Numbered from the stretch's first letter, positions 32,387-43,866 are shown. The stretch is DNA of 64,000 nt from an uncultured Oscillospiraceae bacterium (GCA_947625045.1 CANQMW010000002.1:124001-188000), one strand, 5' to 3'. The notes: generated by a model not told the origin, from the letters alone. Numbers and translations are program-made.

Positions 32387-33280
32387 ATGAATGAGGAAAA
32401 AAGAAAAGTCGCCGTTATCGGCGCTCTGAACGTGGACATCAGCGGCCGGGCGGAGGCCCCTCTGGCGAGGGGCGACTCCGTTATGGGCAAGGTGCGCACA
32501 ACCCTGGGCGGGGTGGGCTGGAACGTGGCGCGAAACTGTGCTCTGCTGGGGGCGGACGTGTCCTTCTACTCCCTGCTGGGCCGGGACGGCCAGGCCGACG
32601 CCATCCGGGCGGAGAGCGCCCGGTACGTGGTGGATATCTCCGGCTGCCGCTGGGTGGATGAGCCCAACAACCGCTATCTTTATATCTGCGACGAGCACGG
32701 GGACGTGGCCTGCTGCGTCAACGACATGGCCCTGTGCAATCGGATGGACAAGGGCTTCGCCGCCCGGTGCCTGGACGCGGTGCAGGACTGTGGCGCGGTG
32801 GCGGCGGACGCCAACCTCCCCCAGGGGACGCTGACCTACCTCGGCGAGAATTTGAAAGCGCCGCTGGTTGTGGACTGCGTGTCCACGGCAAAGTGCGTGC
32901 GCCTGCGGCCCATACTGGGCCATATCCACACCCTGAAGGCCAACCTCTCCGAGGCGGAGACGCTCATAGGCGCCAAGGGCCCGGAGGAGTGCATCGCGGC
33001 GCTCACCGCCGCCGGGGTGAAACGGGTGGTCATCTCCATGGCCGCCGAGGGCGTCATATGCGGCGAGGCCGGCGGGGAGATATTCGCCAAGCGGTCGGTG
33101 CACACCGAGGTGGTGGACGCCACCGGCGCGGGGGACAGCATGACCGCCGCCCTGACCGTGGGCCTGGCCGCGGGGATGAGCTTCACCGACTGCGCCTCCA
33201 TGGGCGTCACCGCCGCCGGCATCACCATCGCCAACCCCGGCGCCGTGACATCGGCATTAGCAGTTCTTCGGCCTTGGTAA
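32387..33280 (+). CDS. PfkB family carbohydrate kinase
   Basis: 297-residue PfkB/ribokinase-fold kinase that phosphorylates a sugar or nucleoside using ATP. The N-terminus KVAVIGALNVDISGRA and LGGVGWNVARNCALLG give the substrate-binding glycine pair; signature 2 DATGAGDSMTAALTVG (catalytic Asp) is at about residues 244-259. Length and the GGVGxN pattern suit the adenosine/pseudouridine-kinase side of the family. Since psuG lies elsewhere in the window, pseudouridine kinase is possible but unproven. The start is the ATG at 32387, which has no ribosome site but sits 6 nt after a -10 box. Confidence 0.88.
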   Translation: MNEEKRKVAVIGALNVDISGRAEAPLARGDSVMGKVRTTLGGVGWNVARNCALLGADVSFYSLLGRDGQADAIRAESARYVVDISGCRWVDEPNNRYLYICDEHGDVACCVNDMALCNRMDKGFAARCLDAVQDCGAVAADANLPQGTLTYLGENLKAPLVVDCVSTAKCVRLRPILGHIHTLKANLSEAETLIGAKGPEECIAALTAAGVKRVVISMAAEGVICGEAGGEIFAKRSVHTEVVDATGAGDSMTAALTVGLAAGMSFTDCASMGVTAAGITIANPGAVTSALAVLRPW

Positions 33281-33520
33281 AGGGCGGATGGGCCCGACAG
33301 GGCCCCTCCTGCTAAAGTTCGCTTCGCTCACCGAGCGCATGCGGGGCACTGCCGGTTCCCACCGCCCGTCGGTGCGGCAAAGCCTCTCAGAGTTCGCCGC
33401 CGGAGCGGCGAATTAATTTGGATATGATTTCCGGGGACATGTGCCTCGGAAATCATACTTCTCGGCTCACGGAGTGTGCGAGCGCAGCGAGTGCGCGTAT
33501 GTGAGCCGCAACCCCAAACT
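33281..33520. repeat. Stacked inverted repeats in a 330-bp gene-free stretch
   Basis: Three separate hairpins follow each other downstream of the PfkB gene: TTCGCCGC/GCGGCGAA (33393-33400 with 33405-33412), TATGATTTCCG/CGGAAATCATA (33423-33433 with 33447-33457), and CGGCTCAC/GTGAGCCG (33463-33470 with 33501-33508) enclosing GC-rich self-complementary DNA. No plausible gene is seen in it. It looks like a composite intergenic repeat. Confidence 0.65.
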
Positions 33521-33561
33521 AAAATGAAGAGAGAGTTGCTTTGCAACTCTCTCTTCATTTT
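33521..33561. terminator. Bidirectional terminator, 19-bp perfect stem
   Basis: Arms 33521-33539 and 33543-33561 are perfectly complementary with a TTT loop; an AAAA start and TTTT end allow termination in either direction between the PfkB gene (+) and the DHH gene (-). Confidence 0.85.
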
Positions 33562-33611
33562 ATAAAAGCCACACCCCTGCGCGCTTCGGAAGTTGGAAAG
33601 GAGTTTCCTGT

Positions 33612-33782
33612 ATGAGAAAGCATCAAGAGGAGAAAGGGGAGTTAAAGGTGGGCCCATTTACAGGGGCGTGGCCGGCGGCGAAGTCACTGGCCGGAGACTT
33701 TGCTCCGACCTTCTATGCCTATCTAAACACATTTTGGACAGTTCGTCAAGGAAATTTTTCAATAATCTGGAAATTTTTATAA
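33612..33782 (+). CDS. Candidate small ORF, 56 codons, unknown
   Basis: An ATG at 33612 has AAAGGAG 8 nt upstream, an ideal ribosome site, and opens a frame of 56 residues rich in aromatic residues toward its end (FAPTFYAYLNTFWTVRQG). There is no signal peptide or long hydrophobic helix. It lies between the bidirectional terminator and the convergent DHH gene and would have to be transcribed from within the repeat-rich gap. A different overlapping frame is also open, so this could be part of a repeated element instead of a gene. I do not recognise it. Confidence 0.3.
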   Translation: MRKHQEEKGELKVGPFTGAWPAAKSLAGDFAPTFYAYLNTFWTVRQGNFSIIWKFL

Positions 33783-33824
33783 CACCTGAACGAAAAGGGC
33801 CAAATTGGTTCCATTTTTTGATAT

Positions 33825-34784
33825 TTATCCTGCATTTTTGACACGGGCCAGGGCGGCCAGCACCGCCTCCCGGATGGCCTCCGGCGGCCCCGCCATGACC
33901 GCCCCGGCGGCGTCGGCATGGCCCCCGCCGGCGGGGGAGAGGGCGTGGAGGATATTTCCCGCGTGTACGGAGCCGTCCGTGCGCAGGGAGACCTTCCACG
34001 TCCCGTCGGGCAGCTCCCGGATGAGCAAGCCTGCCCATGTCCCCTCCGGGAGCATGGTGAGAAGCGAGATTTTATCCATGTCGTCCTCCCCGGCGCCGCA
34101 GGCGGCGATGGTGGAAAGGGGCAGGACCATGACGCATATGCCGTCATGGAGTTCCATGGCGCCGAAGAGGACGCTCTCCAGCCGCAGCCGGGCGGGGGAT
34201 CTCGTCTCAAAAAGCCGCCGTGTAAGGCCCGCCGCGTCGAAGCCCGTCTCCCGCAGCGCCCCGGCGATGGTGAGGGTCCGGCCGGTGGTGCCCGGGGTGC
34301 GGAAGCAGTTGGTGTCAGTGGCCAGGGCGGTATAGAGCGCCTCGGCGGTGTCCCCGTCCAGGGGCGCGTTCAGCTCCTTCAGCAGCAGGTACACAAGCTC
34401 GCCCGCGGCGGCGCTGTCCGGCTCCAGGAAGGTATATTTCGCGTACCCGGCGTTGGTGCCGTGGTGGTCCACGGCCAGGTCCGTGCGGGCGGCCATGTGT
34501 TCCCAGCCCACCGGGAACTGGGCCGGGCCCGGGGTGTCCACGGCGGCCACAAACCGGGGCTCAAATCCCTCCGGGGCAAAGTAGGGAACCATGTACTTCT
34601 CATACCGGGCCATGCTGGGCGGGTTGGCGGCGAGATATGCCCGTTTGCCCAGGGCCCGCAGGCCCCGGCACAGGGCACAGCCGCTCCCCGCCGCGTCCCC
34701 GTCGGGGCGGACGTGGGTGATGATGAGGATGTCGTCCGCCGCCGCCAGCAGCGCCGCGGCCCGGGTCACGTCTACGCGTTCCAT
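33825..34784 (-). CDS. nrnA: DHH/DHHA1 phosphoesterase, NrnA-like (nanoRNase/pAp phosphatase)
   Basis: 319-residue DHH-family phosphoesterase. Motifs in order: ITHVRPDGDAAGS (DHH motif I/II type metal site), AAVDTPGPAQ, DLAVDHHGTN (the DHH signature), TALATDTNCFR, and the C-terminal DHHA1 motif GGGHADAAGA. Family members degrade 2-5 nt RNAs and dephosphorylate pAp, linking RNA turnover with sulfur metabolism. TAAGGAGG precedes the ATG; the ABC exporter gene ends 10 nt upstream, so they probably share a transcript. Confidence 0.93.
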   Translation of the reverse strand: MERVDVTRAAALLAAADDILIITHVRPDGDAAGSGCALCRGLRALGKRAYLAANPPSMARYEKYMVPYFAPEGFEPRFVAAVDTPGPAQFPVGWEHMAARTDLAVDHHGTNAGYAKYTFLEPDSAAAGELVYLLLKELNAPLDGDTAEALYTALATDTNCFRTPGTTGRTLTIAGALRETGFDAAGLTRRLFETRSPARLRLESVLFGAMELHDGICVMVLPLSTIAACGAGEDDMDKISLLTMLPEGTWAGLLIRELPDGTWKVSLRTDGSVHAGNILHALSPAGGGHADAAGAVMAGPPEAIREAVLAALARVKNAG

Positions 34785-34794
34785 AGGCGCCTCC

Positions 34795-36543
34795 TTATCC
34801 CAGGGACAGGTCCTGGGCCTCCCACAGCCGGGCGAAGGCCCCGCCTTTGGCGATGAGCTCCTCCCGGGTGCCCAGCTCCACGATGTGCTCGTTTTCCACC
34901 ACGGCGATGGCGTCCGCGTTCTTCACGGTGGAGAGCCGGTGGGCGATGATGATGCTGGTGCGCCCCTTCGCCAGCTCGTCCAATGAGGCCTGGATGCGCT
35001 GCTCGGTGACGCTGTCCAGGGCGCTGGTGGCCTCGTCCAGGATGAGCACCGGCGGGTTTTTGAGGAAGACCCGGGCGATGCTGAGCCGCTGCTTCTGGCC
35101 CCCGGAGAGCATCACGCCCCGCTCGCCCACGAAGGTGTCGTAGCCGTCGGGCATAGCCAATATCTCCTCATGTATCTCCGCCCGGACGGCGGCTGCCACG
35201 ATTTCCGCGTCGGTGGCGTCGGGCCGGCCGTAGCGGATGTTCTCCCGGATGGTGTCGGCGAAGACGAACACGTCCTGCTGGATGATGCCGATGTTCTGCC
35301 GCAGGCTGTGCTGGGTCACGTCACGGACGTCTTTCCCGTCGATGGTCACCGCCCCGCCGGTCACGTCGTAGAACCGGGGAAGAAGTTGACATAACGTAGT
35401 CTTCCCGCCGCCGGAGGGGCCTACCACAGCGAGGCATTTTCCGTGGGGCAGGGTGAAGCTCACGTGCTCCAGCACCGGGCCGCCCTCGGCGTAGGAGAAG
35501 GACACATCCTTGTACTCCACGTCCCCGGCCACGTCCTGCAAGTCCTCCGCCCCAGGCTTATCCTGGATATCCGGCTGGGTGTTCATGATCTCCAGAAACC
35601 GCTTGAAGCCGGTCATGCCGTCGGTGAAGGTCTCGATGAAATCCGCCAGCTGGGTCACGGGCCGGGTGAAGGTGGACACGTACAGGGAGAAGGTTATAAG
35701 GTCGACATAATCCATCTTTCCCTTCATGATGAAGAACCCGCCGGCGGCGATGGTGAGCACTTGCATCAGGCTCATGGTGGACTCGATGCCGGAGTGGTAG
35801 ATGCCCATGGTCTTGTACCACTTCTTTTTCGACTCCTTGAACGCGTCGTTGGCGGAGCGGAACTTGTCCGCCTCGGCGTCCTCGTTGGCGAAGGCCTTGG
35901 CGGTGCGGATGCCGGAGATGCCTGACTCGATGGAGGCGTTGATCTCCGCCAGGTTCTTCTTCACCTCCGCGTTGGCCTCGTCCATGCGGCCGTTCCAGTG
36001 GACGGTGAAGAGGATGAAGAGGGGCACCACCGCCAGGATGATGAGGGCCAGGGGCCAGCATATGGTACACAGGATGGCGAAGGCGCCCAGGATGGTCACC
36101 AGGCTGGTCATCAGGTTCTCCGGCCCGTGGTGGCTCAGCTCCGTAATGGAGAACAGGTCGTTGGTGATACGGCTCATGATGACGCCGGTGCGGTTGTGGT
36201 CGAAAAAGGAGAAGGACAGGGTCTGGATGTGGGTGAGGATATCCGTGCGCATGTCCGCCTCCAGGCGCACGCCCATGAGATGCCCCAGATAGGTGATGAT
36301 GTACTTGCACACGGCCTTGACGATATAGGCCCCCGCCAGGATGGCCATGACGGCGAAGAAGAGGCCGAACAGCCGGTCCGGCAGGAGGGTATTGAGGGTA
36401 TAGCGGGTGGCGTAGGGGAAGATGAGGTCCGCCAGGCACGCCGTCAGCGCGCATGTCATGTCCAGCAGAAACAGCCGCATGTGAGGCTTATAGTAGCTGG
36501 CGAACAGCTTTATGGGGTGGGCGGAAAAATCTCGCTGCTTCAT
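34795..36543 (-). CDS. ABC exporter, fused permease and ATPase
   Basis: 582-residue half-transporter of the MsbA/LmrA type, expected to dimerise. Six hydrophobic segments in residues ~15-300 form the permease, including the coupling region [20 protein letters not shown]. The ATPase part has Walker [11 protein letters not shown] near 375, signature [15 protein letters not shown], Walker [13 protein letters not shown] and the H-loop [10 protein letters not shown]. Start set at [10 protein letters not shown] (36543); the open frame further upstream runs into an intergenic repeat. The ribosome site is weak (AAAGAG). Substrate (lipid, drug or peptide) unknown. Confidence 0.93.
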   Translation of the reverse strand: MKQRDFSAHPIKLFASYYKPHMRLFLLDMTCALTACLADLIFPYATRYTLNTLLPDRLFGLFFAVMAILAGAYIVKAVCKYIITYLGHLMGVRLEADMRTDILTHIQTLSFSFFDHNRTGVIMSRITNDLFSITELSHHGPENLMTSLVTILGAFAILCTICWPLALIILAVVPLFILFTVHWNGRMDEANAEVKKNLAEINASIESGISGIRTAKAFANEDAEADKFRSANDAFKESKKKWYKTMGIYHSGIESTMSLMQVLTIAAGGFFIMKGKMDYVDLITFSLYVSTFTRPVTQLADFIETFTDGMTGFKRFLEIMNTQPDIQDKPGAEDLQDVAGDVEYKDVSFSYAEGGPVLEHVSFTLPHGKCLAVVGPSGGGKTTLCQLLPRFYDVTGGAVTIDGKDVRDVTQHSLRQNIGIIQQDVFVFADTIRENIRYGRPDATDAEIVAAAVRAEIHEEILAMPDGYDTFVGERGVMLSGGQKQRLSIARVFLKNPPVLILDEATSALDSVTEQRIQASLDELAKGRTSIIIAHRLSTVKNADAIAVVENEHIVELGTREELIAKGGAFARLWEAQDLSLG

Positions 36544-36568
36544 ATATGTACGCTCTTTCTGAAAAATA

Positions 36569-36677
36569 AAAGGCCCCCTTGTGCAAAGGGGGCTGTCAGC
36601 GAAGCTGACTGAGGGATTGTCTGACAACCCCTCCGCCTCGCTCCGCTCGGCACCTCCCCTTGCACAGGGGAGGCTTT
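36569..36677. repeat. Palindromic intergenic repeat, copy 2 (TTGTGCAA subfamily)
   Basis: 109 bp between the ABC exporter start and the ClpE-like gene end. Termini AAAGGCCCCCTTGTGCAA and, on the other strand, AAAGCCTCCCCTGTGCAA are inverted; an inner stem CAGC/GCTG and GGGATTGTC..GACAACCCC follow the plan of copies 1 and 4. It is the shortest copy. Confidence 0.85.
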
Positions 36678-36686
36678 ACGTTGTTC

Positions 36687-39005
<2,319 letters not shown>

Positions 39006-39027
39006 GGAAGTCTCCTTGTATCGAAGC

Positions 39028-39819
39028 TCAGAGGGATATGTAGTTGCCCAGCAGGTCCTTTGTCAGGAAGAAATCCGCCAGGCCCGTGGCCCGCAGGGTC
39101 TCCTCCGGCAGGAGCAGGCCCGCGAACTTGAACACCCACACGATCACCGAGCAGAACAGCGCCCCCACAAAGAGCCCGATGACGATACCGCCGATATCGT
39201 TCACGATGCCCACATAGGGCAGCTTGAAGCTCAGGTTGGGGATGTTCACGATGACCATGAGGATGGCGAAGATGATGATGAACGCCAGCAGAAATCCGCC
39301 GTACCAGGTGATGGACTGGCAGGTGGTGGTCACCACCGCGGAGGACAGCGACGCGCCGTTGTCCCGGACATAGGCCATGGTCTTGTCCGTCAGGTTCTGG
39401 GCCATGTCGTCGTAAAGGCCCAGGCCCTTATAGGTGTTGAAAGCGATCTCCTCGCCCTTGGAGGGGTCGGAGTTCAGCATGTCCGTCATGGAGTAGGGGA
39501 CGTTATAATTGCCGGTCTTCTCGTCCTTTGTGTAGCCGAAGGCCTCGTAGGTGTTGGTCTCCACCTGGGCCTCCATATAGCCGCTGACGAAGGGCTTCAG
39601 CACCGGGATGACCTCATAGGAGTACGTATCGGACAGCAGCTGTGCGCCGTATAGAGATAGTATTATCACCAGCACCTCGATAATTCCCATGATGATGCCC
39701 TTTTTGTAGCCCTGCCAGGCGCACACGACCAATATGACGATGAGCAGCACATTGATCACCGCGTTGACGGACACGTTCAGGGAGGATACGGACTCGACGA
39801 TGGACTCTACCTTGGACAT
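39028..39819 (-). CDS. CvpA family membrane protein
   Basis: 263-residue CvpA-like protein (colicin V production family). Four hydrophobic stretches: about 20-58, 165-195 and 200-235, with a long extracytoplasmic loop between the second and third that carries many Asp/Thr/Tyr residues. CvpA proteins in other bacteria affect envelope homeostasis; no biochemical activity is settled. GAGAGG precedes the ATG. It sits between a membrane-anchored propeller protein and a ClpE-like ATPase on one strand, so the trio may act on envelope stress. Confidence 0.82.
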   Translation of the reverse strand: MSKVESIVESVSSLNVSVNAVINVLLIVILVVCAWQGYKKGIIMGIIEVLVIILSLYGAQLLSDTYSYEVIPVLKPFVSGYMEAQVETNTYEAFGYTKDEKTGNYNVPYSMTDMLNSDPSKGEEIAFNTYKGLGLYDDMAQNLTDKTMAYVRDNGASLSSAVVTTTCQSITWYGGFLLAFIIIFAILMVIVNIPNLSFKLPYVGIVNDIGGIVIGLFVGALFCSVIVWVFKFAGLLLPEETLRATGLADFFLTKDLLGNYISL

Positions 39820-39860
39820 AAGACGCTACCTCTCGCAATAGTGTGGTGGGTGGATATCGG

Positions 39861-41381
39861 TCAGAAGGTATATACCTCCGCGTAGTTGGAGGCGATGAGC
39901 AATGCCTCGCCCCGGGACCGGAGCAGGGCGTATTTGAAGCCGGGCAGGCCGGTGAGACGGCCCTTCTCGGCAAGGGAGCTGTTGTAGAGGATGGCCCCGT
40001 CGGAGCACAGGACCATGATCTCCAGGTCCGACGCCGTGAGGCACACGATGCCGCTTTCCACCTCCGCGGTGCCCAGCTCCTGGCCCGTGGGGTCCAGGGA
40101 TACCAGCGTGGCGGTGGTGCCCGCCCGGTAGGGGCTCAGGGCGAAGGCCGCGCAGTTGGGCCCGTCGAAGGTATAGCCCACCAAGTACTGGCCGGCGAAG
40201 GCATAGGTGTTCTGCCACTCGCCCTTGGCGTCGAAGAAGAATACCTGCTCCCCGCTGAGGGCGCAGAGCCTCTGGTCGGAGAACCAGTGCACGTCCAAAA
40301 GCACCGTGTCCGTCACGGAGAAGGTGCCCTGGGACTCCTCCCGGCTCAGATCAAAGAAGCGGACCTCGCTGCCGCTGACGGTATAGGACAGCACCGCCAT
40401 CTTCCGCCCGTCGGGGGAGACGTGGGCGCTCAGCACCCAGGCGGAGGAGGAATACCACTGATATACCTCGTCCAGGTCGGGGCCGTAGACGGTGACCAGG
40501 GCCCGGCGGCCGGTGTATTCCGTGGTGACGGCGATGAAGCCGCCCTCGGACACGGTGGCGGAGATGATGTTCCCGGCCACGGTCAGCTCCTCCACGGTGC
40601 CGTCGAACCGGGCCACGGCCATCTGCGTGCCGCCCAGGTCATAGAACACCGCGAAGTCGTCGCAGCCCGCGGCGGTGGGGTTCTCCATCTGCATGAGCTT
40701 GCTGGTGACGGCGGTGCCGGTGCCGTCCAGAAGCTCCAGCCCGGAGGAATTGGCCACGGCCAGGCCCTGGCCCGCGGCGGCGAAGGCCTCCCCGGAGCCC
40801 GCGTCGAAGACGTACTCGTCCTTGGGCGCGGCGGCGGTGTCCACGGATAAGATCATCCCGTCGGGGGAGAAACTGTCCCGGTAGACGTATACCACCACCG
40901 TGGCGGCCAGGAGCACCAGCGCGGCCACCAGGGCGATGAGGGCGCCGGTGGCGTCCCGCTGGCTGAAGGCGCCGCCCTCCTCCCGGGAGGGCTCCTCCTT
41001 CACCCGCTCCCGGCGGAAGAAGACCTTCTTCTCCTTGGGGGCCGGGGCCTCCTGGGCTTGGGCTTTTTCCTGCTCGGCCTTGGTCAGGGTGAAGCGGGGG
41101 GCGCTCTCCTGATCGGCCTTTTTCTCCGCCTCGGTCATCTCCCGGACCGGCTTTTCCTTCACCAGCCGGGGGCCTTTTTGGGGTTTGCGCTCCAGGGCGG
41201 CGGCCACCTCCGCCACCAGGGCGGGGTCCGCCTCGGAGGCCTTGTTCTTATCCCGGCGCTTTTTGGACTTTTTCTCCTTGGGCGCGTCCGCCTTGGAGGC
41301 GGCCTCATGGGAGCCCTTGGAGGCCCCCTCCCGGGAGCCTTTGGCAGCCGTATCCACTTTTTTCAGATGCTTGCTGGCCAT
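39861..41381 (-). CDS. Membrane-anchored beta-propeller-like protein (DUF5711-type)
   Basis: 506 residues: a highly charged cytoplasmic N-terminal region (about 1-140; Lys/Glu/Ala-rich), one membrane helix (ALIALVAALVLLAATVVVYVY, ~147-167), then an outer domain of ~340 residues made of repeated beta-strand blades with GxxxAVFYDLGGTQMAV and SPDGRKMAVLSY-like elements, suggesting a WD40/YVTN-type propeller. The domain arrangement matches DUF5711 proteins of Clostridia as I know them. The function is unknown; it may sense or scaffold at the envelope together with the CvpA protein encoded 41 nt downstream. A promoter lies ~38 nt upstream. Confidence 0.78.
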   Translation of the reverse strand: MASKHLKKVDTAAKGSREGASKGSHEAASKADAPKEKKSKKRRDKNKASEADPALVAEVAAALERKPQKGPRLVKEKPVREMTEAEKKADQESAPRFTLTKAEQEKAQAQEAPAPKEKKVFFRRERVKEEPSREEGGAFSQRDATGALIALVAALVLLAATVVVYVYRDSFSPDGMILSVDTAAAPKDEYVFDAGSGEAFAAAGQGLAVANSSGLELLDGTGTAVTSKLMQMENPTAAGCDDFAVFYDLGGTQMAVARFDGTVEELTVAGNIISATVSEGGFIAVTTEYTGRRALVTVYGPDLDEVYQWYSSSAWVLSAHVSPDGRKMAVLSYTVSGSEVRFFDLSREESQGTFSVTDTVLLDVHWFSDQRLCALSGEQVFFFDAKGEWQNTYAFAGQYLVGYTFDGPNCAAFALSPYRAGTTATLVSLDPTGQELGTAEVESGIVCLTASDLEIMVLCSDGAILYNSSLAEKGRLTGLPGFKYALLRSRGEALLIASNYAEVYTF

Positions 41382-41418
41382 AAGGCGTCCCCTGTGTCAC
41401 GGTTTACTGCAACTATAC

Positions 41419-41448
41419 ATTATAGCACATTAAATCATATTTTGTCTA
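41419..41448 (-). promoter_or_regulatory. Promoter of the propeller-cvpA-clpE unit
   Basis: On the - strand TAGACA (41443-41448), 18-nt spacer, TATAAT (41419-41424). It overlaps the 3' end of truA and gives a 5' leader of about 30 nt with AGGGGAC before the ATG. Confidence 0.6.
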
Positions 41449-42206
41449 TCCATCATTTTCCCCACGTCCCCCTCGTACCACAGCCGGTGCATGTATAGCC
41501 CCTGGGGCGGCATGGTGGGGCCGGTGAGCCGCCGGTCGCCCTTTTCCAGCAGGGCGGGGATGTCGGCCGGGGCCAGCTTTCCGTCGGAGGCGTAGACCAG
41601 CGTGCCCACGATGGCCCGGACCATGTTGTACAAAAACCCGTCGGCGCATACCGCCACGGTGATCATGTCCCCGGTCCGCTCCGCCCGGCACCACTTCACC
41701 GTGCGGACGGTGGTCTTCGTCTCCGTGCCCACGCTGCGCACGGCGGCGAAGTCGTGCCTGCCCACGAAGGCGGCGGCCGCCGCGTCCATGATCTCCGCGT
41801 CCAATGGCGCGGGCCAGAAGCAGGCCCGGCAGTCCAAAAAGGGGTCCCGGATGCGGCTGTTGTGGATGCGGTAGATGTATTCCTTCTGGATGCAGGAGCC
41901 GATGGCGTTGAACTCGATGGGGGCCTCCACTGCGTCCTGCACGGCGATGTCCGCGGGCAGGCGGGAATTGAGCGCCAGGGGGACCCGGTCGATGGGGATC
42001 GTTGACTCCGTGCGGAAGTTGGCGCAGTAGGAAAGGGCGTGGACCCCGGCGTCGGTGCGGCCGCAGCCGGTGACGTGCACCGAATGTTGTACGGTCTTCT
42101 CCACCGCCCGCTCCAGGGTCTGCTGGACCGTGGCCTCCTTCGCCTGGGTCTGCCAGCCGTGGTAATGGGTGCCGTCATAGGCAAGGCGCAGGGCGATGTT
42201 CCTCAT
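41430..42206 (-). CDS. truA: tRNA pseudouridine synthase A
   Basis: 258-residue TruA, which makes pseudouridine at positions 38-40 of tRNA anticodon arms. The catalytic Asp is in GCGRTDAGVHA (about residue 52); LRLAYDGTHYHGWQ starts the protein, and KEYIYRIHNSRIRDPF, FVGRHDFAAV and FLYNMVRAIVGTL are standard family blocks. The start at 42206 overlaps the ecfT stop (ATGA) and has GGAGG upstream. The order ecfA1-ecfA2-ecfT-truA is the conserved Firmicutes arrangement. Confidence 0.96.
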   Translation of the reverse strand: MRNIALRLAYDGTHYHGWQTQAKEATVQQTLERAVEKTVQHSVHVTGCGRTDAGVHALSYCANFRTESTIPIDRVPLALNSRLPADIAVQDAVEAPIEFNAIGSCIQKEYIYRIHNSRIRDPFLDCRACFWPAPLDAEIMDAAAAAFVGRHDFAAVRSVGTETKTTVRTVKWCRAERTGDMITVAVCADGFLYNMVRAIVGTLVYASDGKLAPADIPALLEKGDRRLTGPTMPPQGLYMHRLWYEGDVGKMMDRQNMI

Positions 42207-43009
42207 ATCCCCAGCCTCCGCAATATAAGGATGCCCGCCACCAGCAGCGCGCCCAGACCGAAGGCCGCGGCGTCCTGCCAGCCCATGTGCAGCTGTTTCA
42301 TACGGGTGCGGCCCTGGCCGCCGTTGTAGCAGCGGCACTCCATGGCCAGCGCCAGCTCGTCCGCCCGCCGGAAGGCGGAGATGAAAAGGGGTATCAGCAG
42401 GGGCAGCAGCGCCTTGGCCCGCTCAGGCAGGGAGCCTGTCTCCAGGTCCGCGCCCCGGGCCTTCTGGGCGGACATGATGCGGTCCGTCTCTTCAATGAGG
42501 GTGGGGATGAACCGCAGGGCGATGCACATCATGAGGCTCAGCTCATATACCGGCACGTGAAGCCTGTTGAGAGGGGACAGGAGCCGCTCCAGCCCGTCGG
42601 TGATAGCCAGGGGGGAGGTGGTGTAGGTGAGCATGAACGTGCCCGACACCAGCAGCATGACCCGCAGCACCATGGACACGGCCCGCTCCAGGCCCGTGTG
42701 GGTGACGCGGATAAAGCGCCACTGGAACAGGATGTCGTCCCCGGCGGTGAAAAAGAGGTTCAATACCGCCGTGAACACGATGATGAAGATGAGGGGCTTC
42801 AGGCCCTTCAAAAGGGCCCGGGGCCGGATATGGGCGACGAACGTGACGGCGGCCAGGGCCGCGATGACGAGAATATATCCGCCCCAGGTCTTCACCATGA
42901 ACAGCGCCGCGATATAGACCACGGTCAATATGAGCTTGGTCCTGGGGTCCAGCCGGTGGACCGGGGTGTCGCCGGGGAAGTACTGGCCTAGGGTGATATC
43001 CTTCAGCAT
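42203..43009 (-). CDS. ecfT: ECF transporter transmembrane subunit EcfT
   Basis: 268-residue membrane subunit of the energy-coupling-factor vitamin transporter. Hydrophobic segments cluster at residues 25-60, 66-90, 105-130 and 240-262. The cytoplasmic coupling helices carry SAQKARGADLE (Ala-Arg-Gly motif) and ALAMECRCYNGG, which contact the two ATPases. It is shared by various S components that bind vitamins or metals; none is encoded here, as expected for a group II ECF system. It overlaps the ecfA2 stop by 7 nt. Confidence 0.94.
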   Translation of the reverse strand: MLKDITLGQYFPGDTPVHRLDPRTKLILTVVYIAALFMVKTWGGYILVIAALAAVTFVAHIRPRALLKGLKPLIFIIVFTAVLNLFFTAGDDILFQWRFIRVTHTGLERAVSMVLRVMLLVSGTFMLTYTTSPLAITDGLERLLSPLNRLHVPVYELSLMMCIALRFIPTLIEETDRIMSAQKARGADLETGSLPERAKALLPLLIPLFISAFRRADELALAMECRCYNGGQGRTRMKQLHMGWQDAAAFGLGALLVAGILILRRLGI

Positions 43010-43866
43010 GGCCGGCCCCCCTTTCCCCGGAGGGATAGGATGGCGTCGGCCAGCTGGTCCACGGTATAGATGGCGGCGGGCAGGTCCACCCCCGCCCGGC
43101 GGAGAAGCCCCGCGATATGGGCCGCGGCGGGCAGGTCCAGGCCCGAGCCCCGCAATTGCTCGCTGGCGGCGAACACGATCTCCGGCGGTCCGTCCAGGAC
43201 GATGCGCCCGGACTCCAACACCACCAGGCGCTCACAGCGGTTGGCGATGGACATGTCGTGGGTGACCAGGATGATGGTGCCGCCGGAGGCATCCTTCCAG
43301 GCGAAGAGCTTTTCCAAAAGATCCTCCCGCCCGGCGGGGTCCAGCCCCGCGGTGGGCTCGTCCAGCACCAGCACCTCCGGCTCCATGGCAAGCACCCCGG
43401 CGATGGCCGCCCGGCGCTTCTGGCCGCCGGACAGCTCCAGGGGGGAACGGTTGAATTGGTCCTCCGATAGGCCCACGAAGGCCGCGGCCTCCCGGACCCG
43501 GCGGTCGATCTCCTGCTGGGAAAGGCGCTGGTTCTTCGGCCCGTAGGCGATATCCGCGTACACCGTCTCTTCAAAAAGCTGATACTCGGGGTACTGAAAC
43601 ACCACCCCCACCCGGAACCGGGCGTGGCGCATGGCGGCCTTGGAGGAATAGATATCCTCGCCGCTAAAGAGGACCGTGCCCTCGGTGGGCTTTAAGAGGG
43701 CGTTCAGATGGCTTATGAGGGTGCTCTTGCCGCTGCCCGTGTGGCCGATGAGGCCCAGGGTCTCGCCCGCCCCGATGTCCAGGTCCAGGTGGTCGATGGC
43801 CACCTTTTCAAAGGGCGTGCCCCGGCTGTATACGTGGGTCAAGTTTCGTAATTCCAGCAGGCTCAT
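43003..43866 (-). CDS. ecfA2: ECF transporter ATPase EcfA2
   Basis: 287-residue ABC ATPase. Walker A GHTGSGKSTLISHLN (about 40-54), Q-loop VFQYPEYQLFEETVYADIAYGP (the EcfA2-type FQYPE.QLFE pattern), signature LSGGQKRRAAIAGVL and Walker B VLVLDEPTAGLDP. It pairs with EcfA1 to drive EcfT. The start overlaps the ecfA1 stop by 4 nt. The C-terminal LDLPAAAHIAGLLRRAGVDLP region is typical of these subunits. Confidence 0.95.
   Translation of the reverse strand: MSLLELRNLTHVYSRGTPFEKVAIDHLDLDIGAGETLGLIGHTGSGKSTLISHLNALLKPTEGTVLFSGEDIYSSKAAMRHARFRVGVVFQYPEYQLFEETVYADIAYGPKNQRLSQQEIDRRVREAAAFVGLSEDQFNRSPLELSGGQKRRAAIAGVLAMEPEVLVLDEPTAGLDPAGREDLLEKLFAWKDASGGTIILVTHDMSIANRCERLVVLESGRIVLDGPPEIVFAASEQLRGSGLDLPAAAHIAGLLRRAGVDLPAAIYTVDQLADAILSLRGKGGRPC

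Noticed and set aside
33593..33841. 82-codon + strand frame overlapping the 56-codon candidate
   Set aside because: It has no ribosome site at its start and runs into the convergent DHH gene; the 56-codon frame has a better start.
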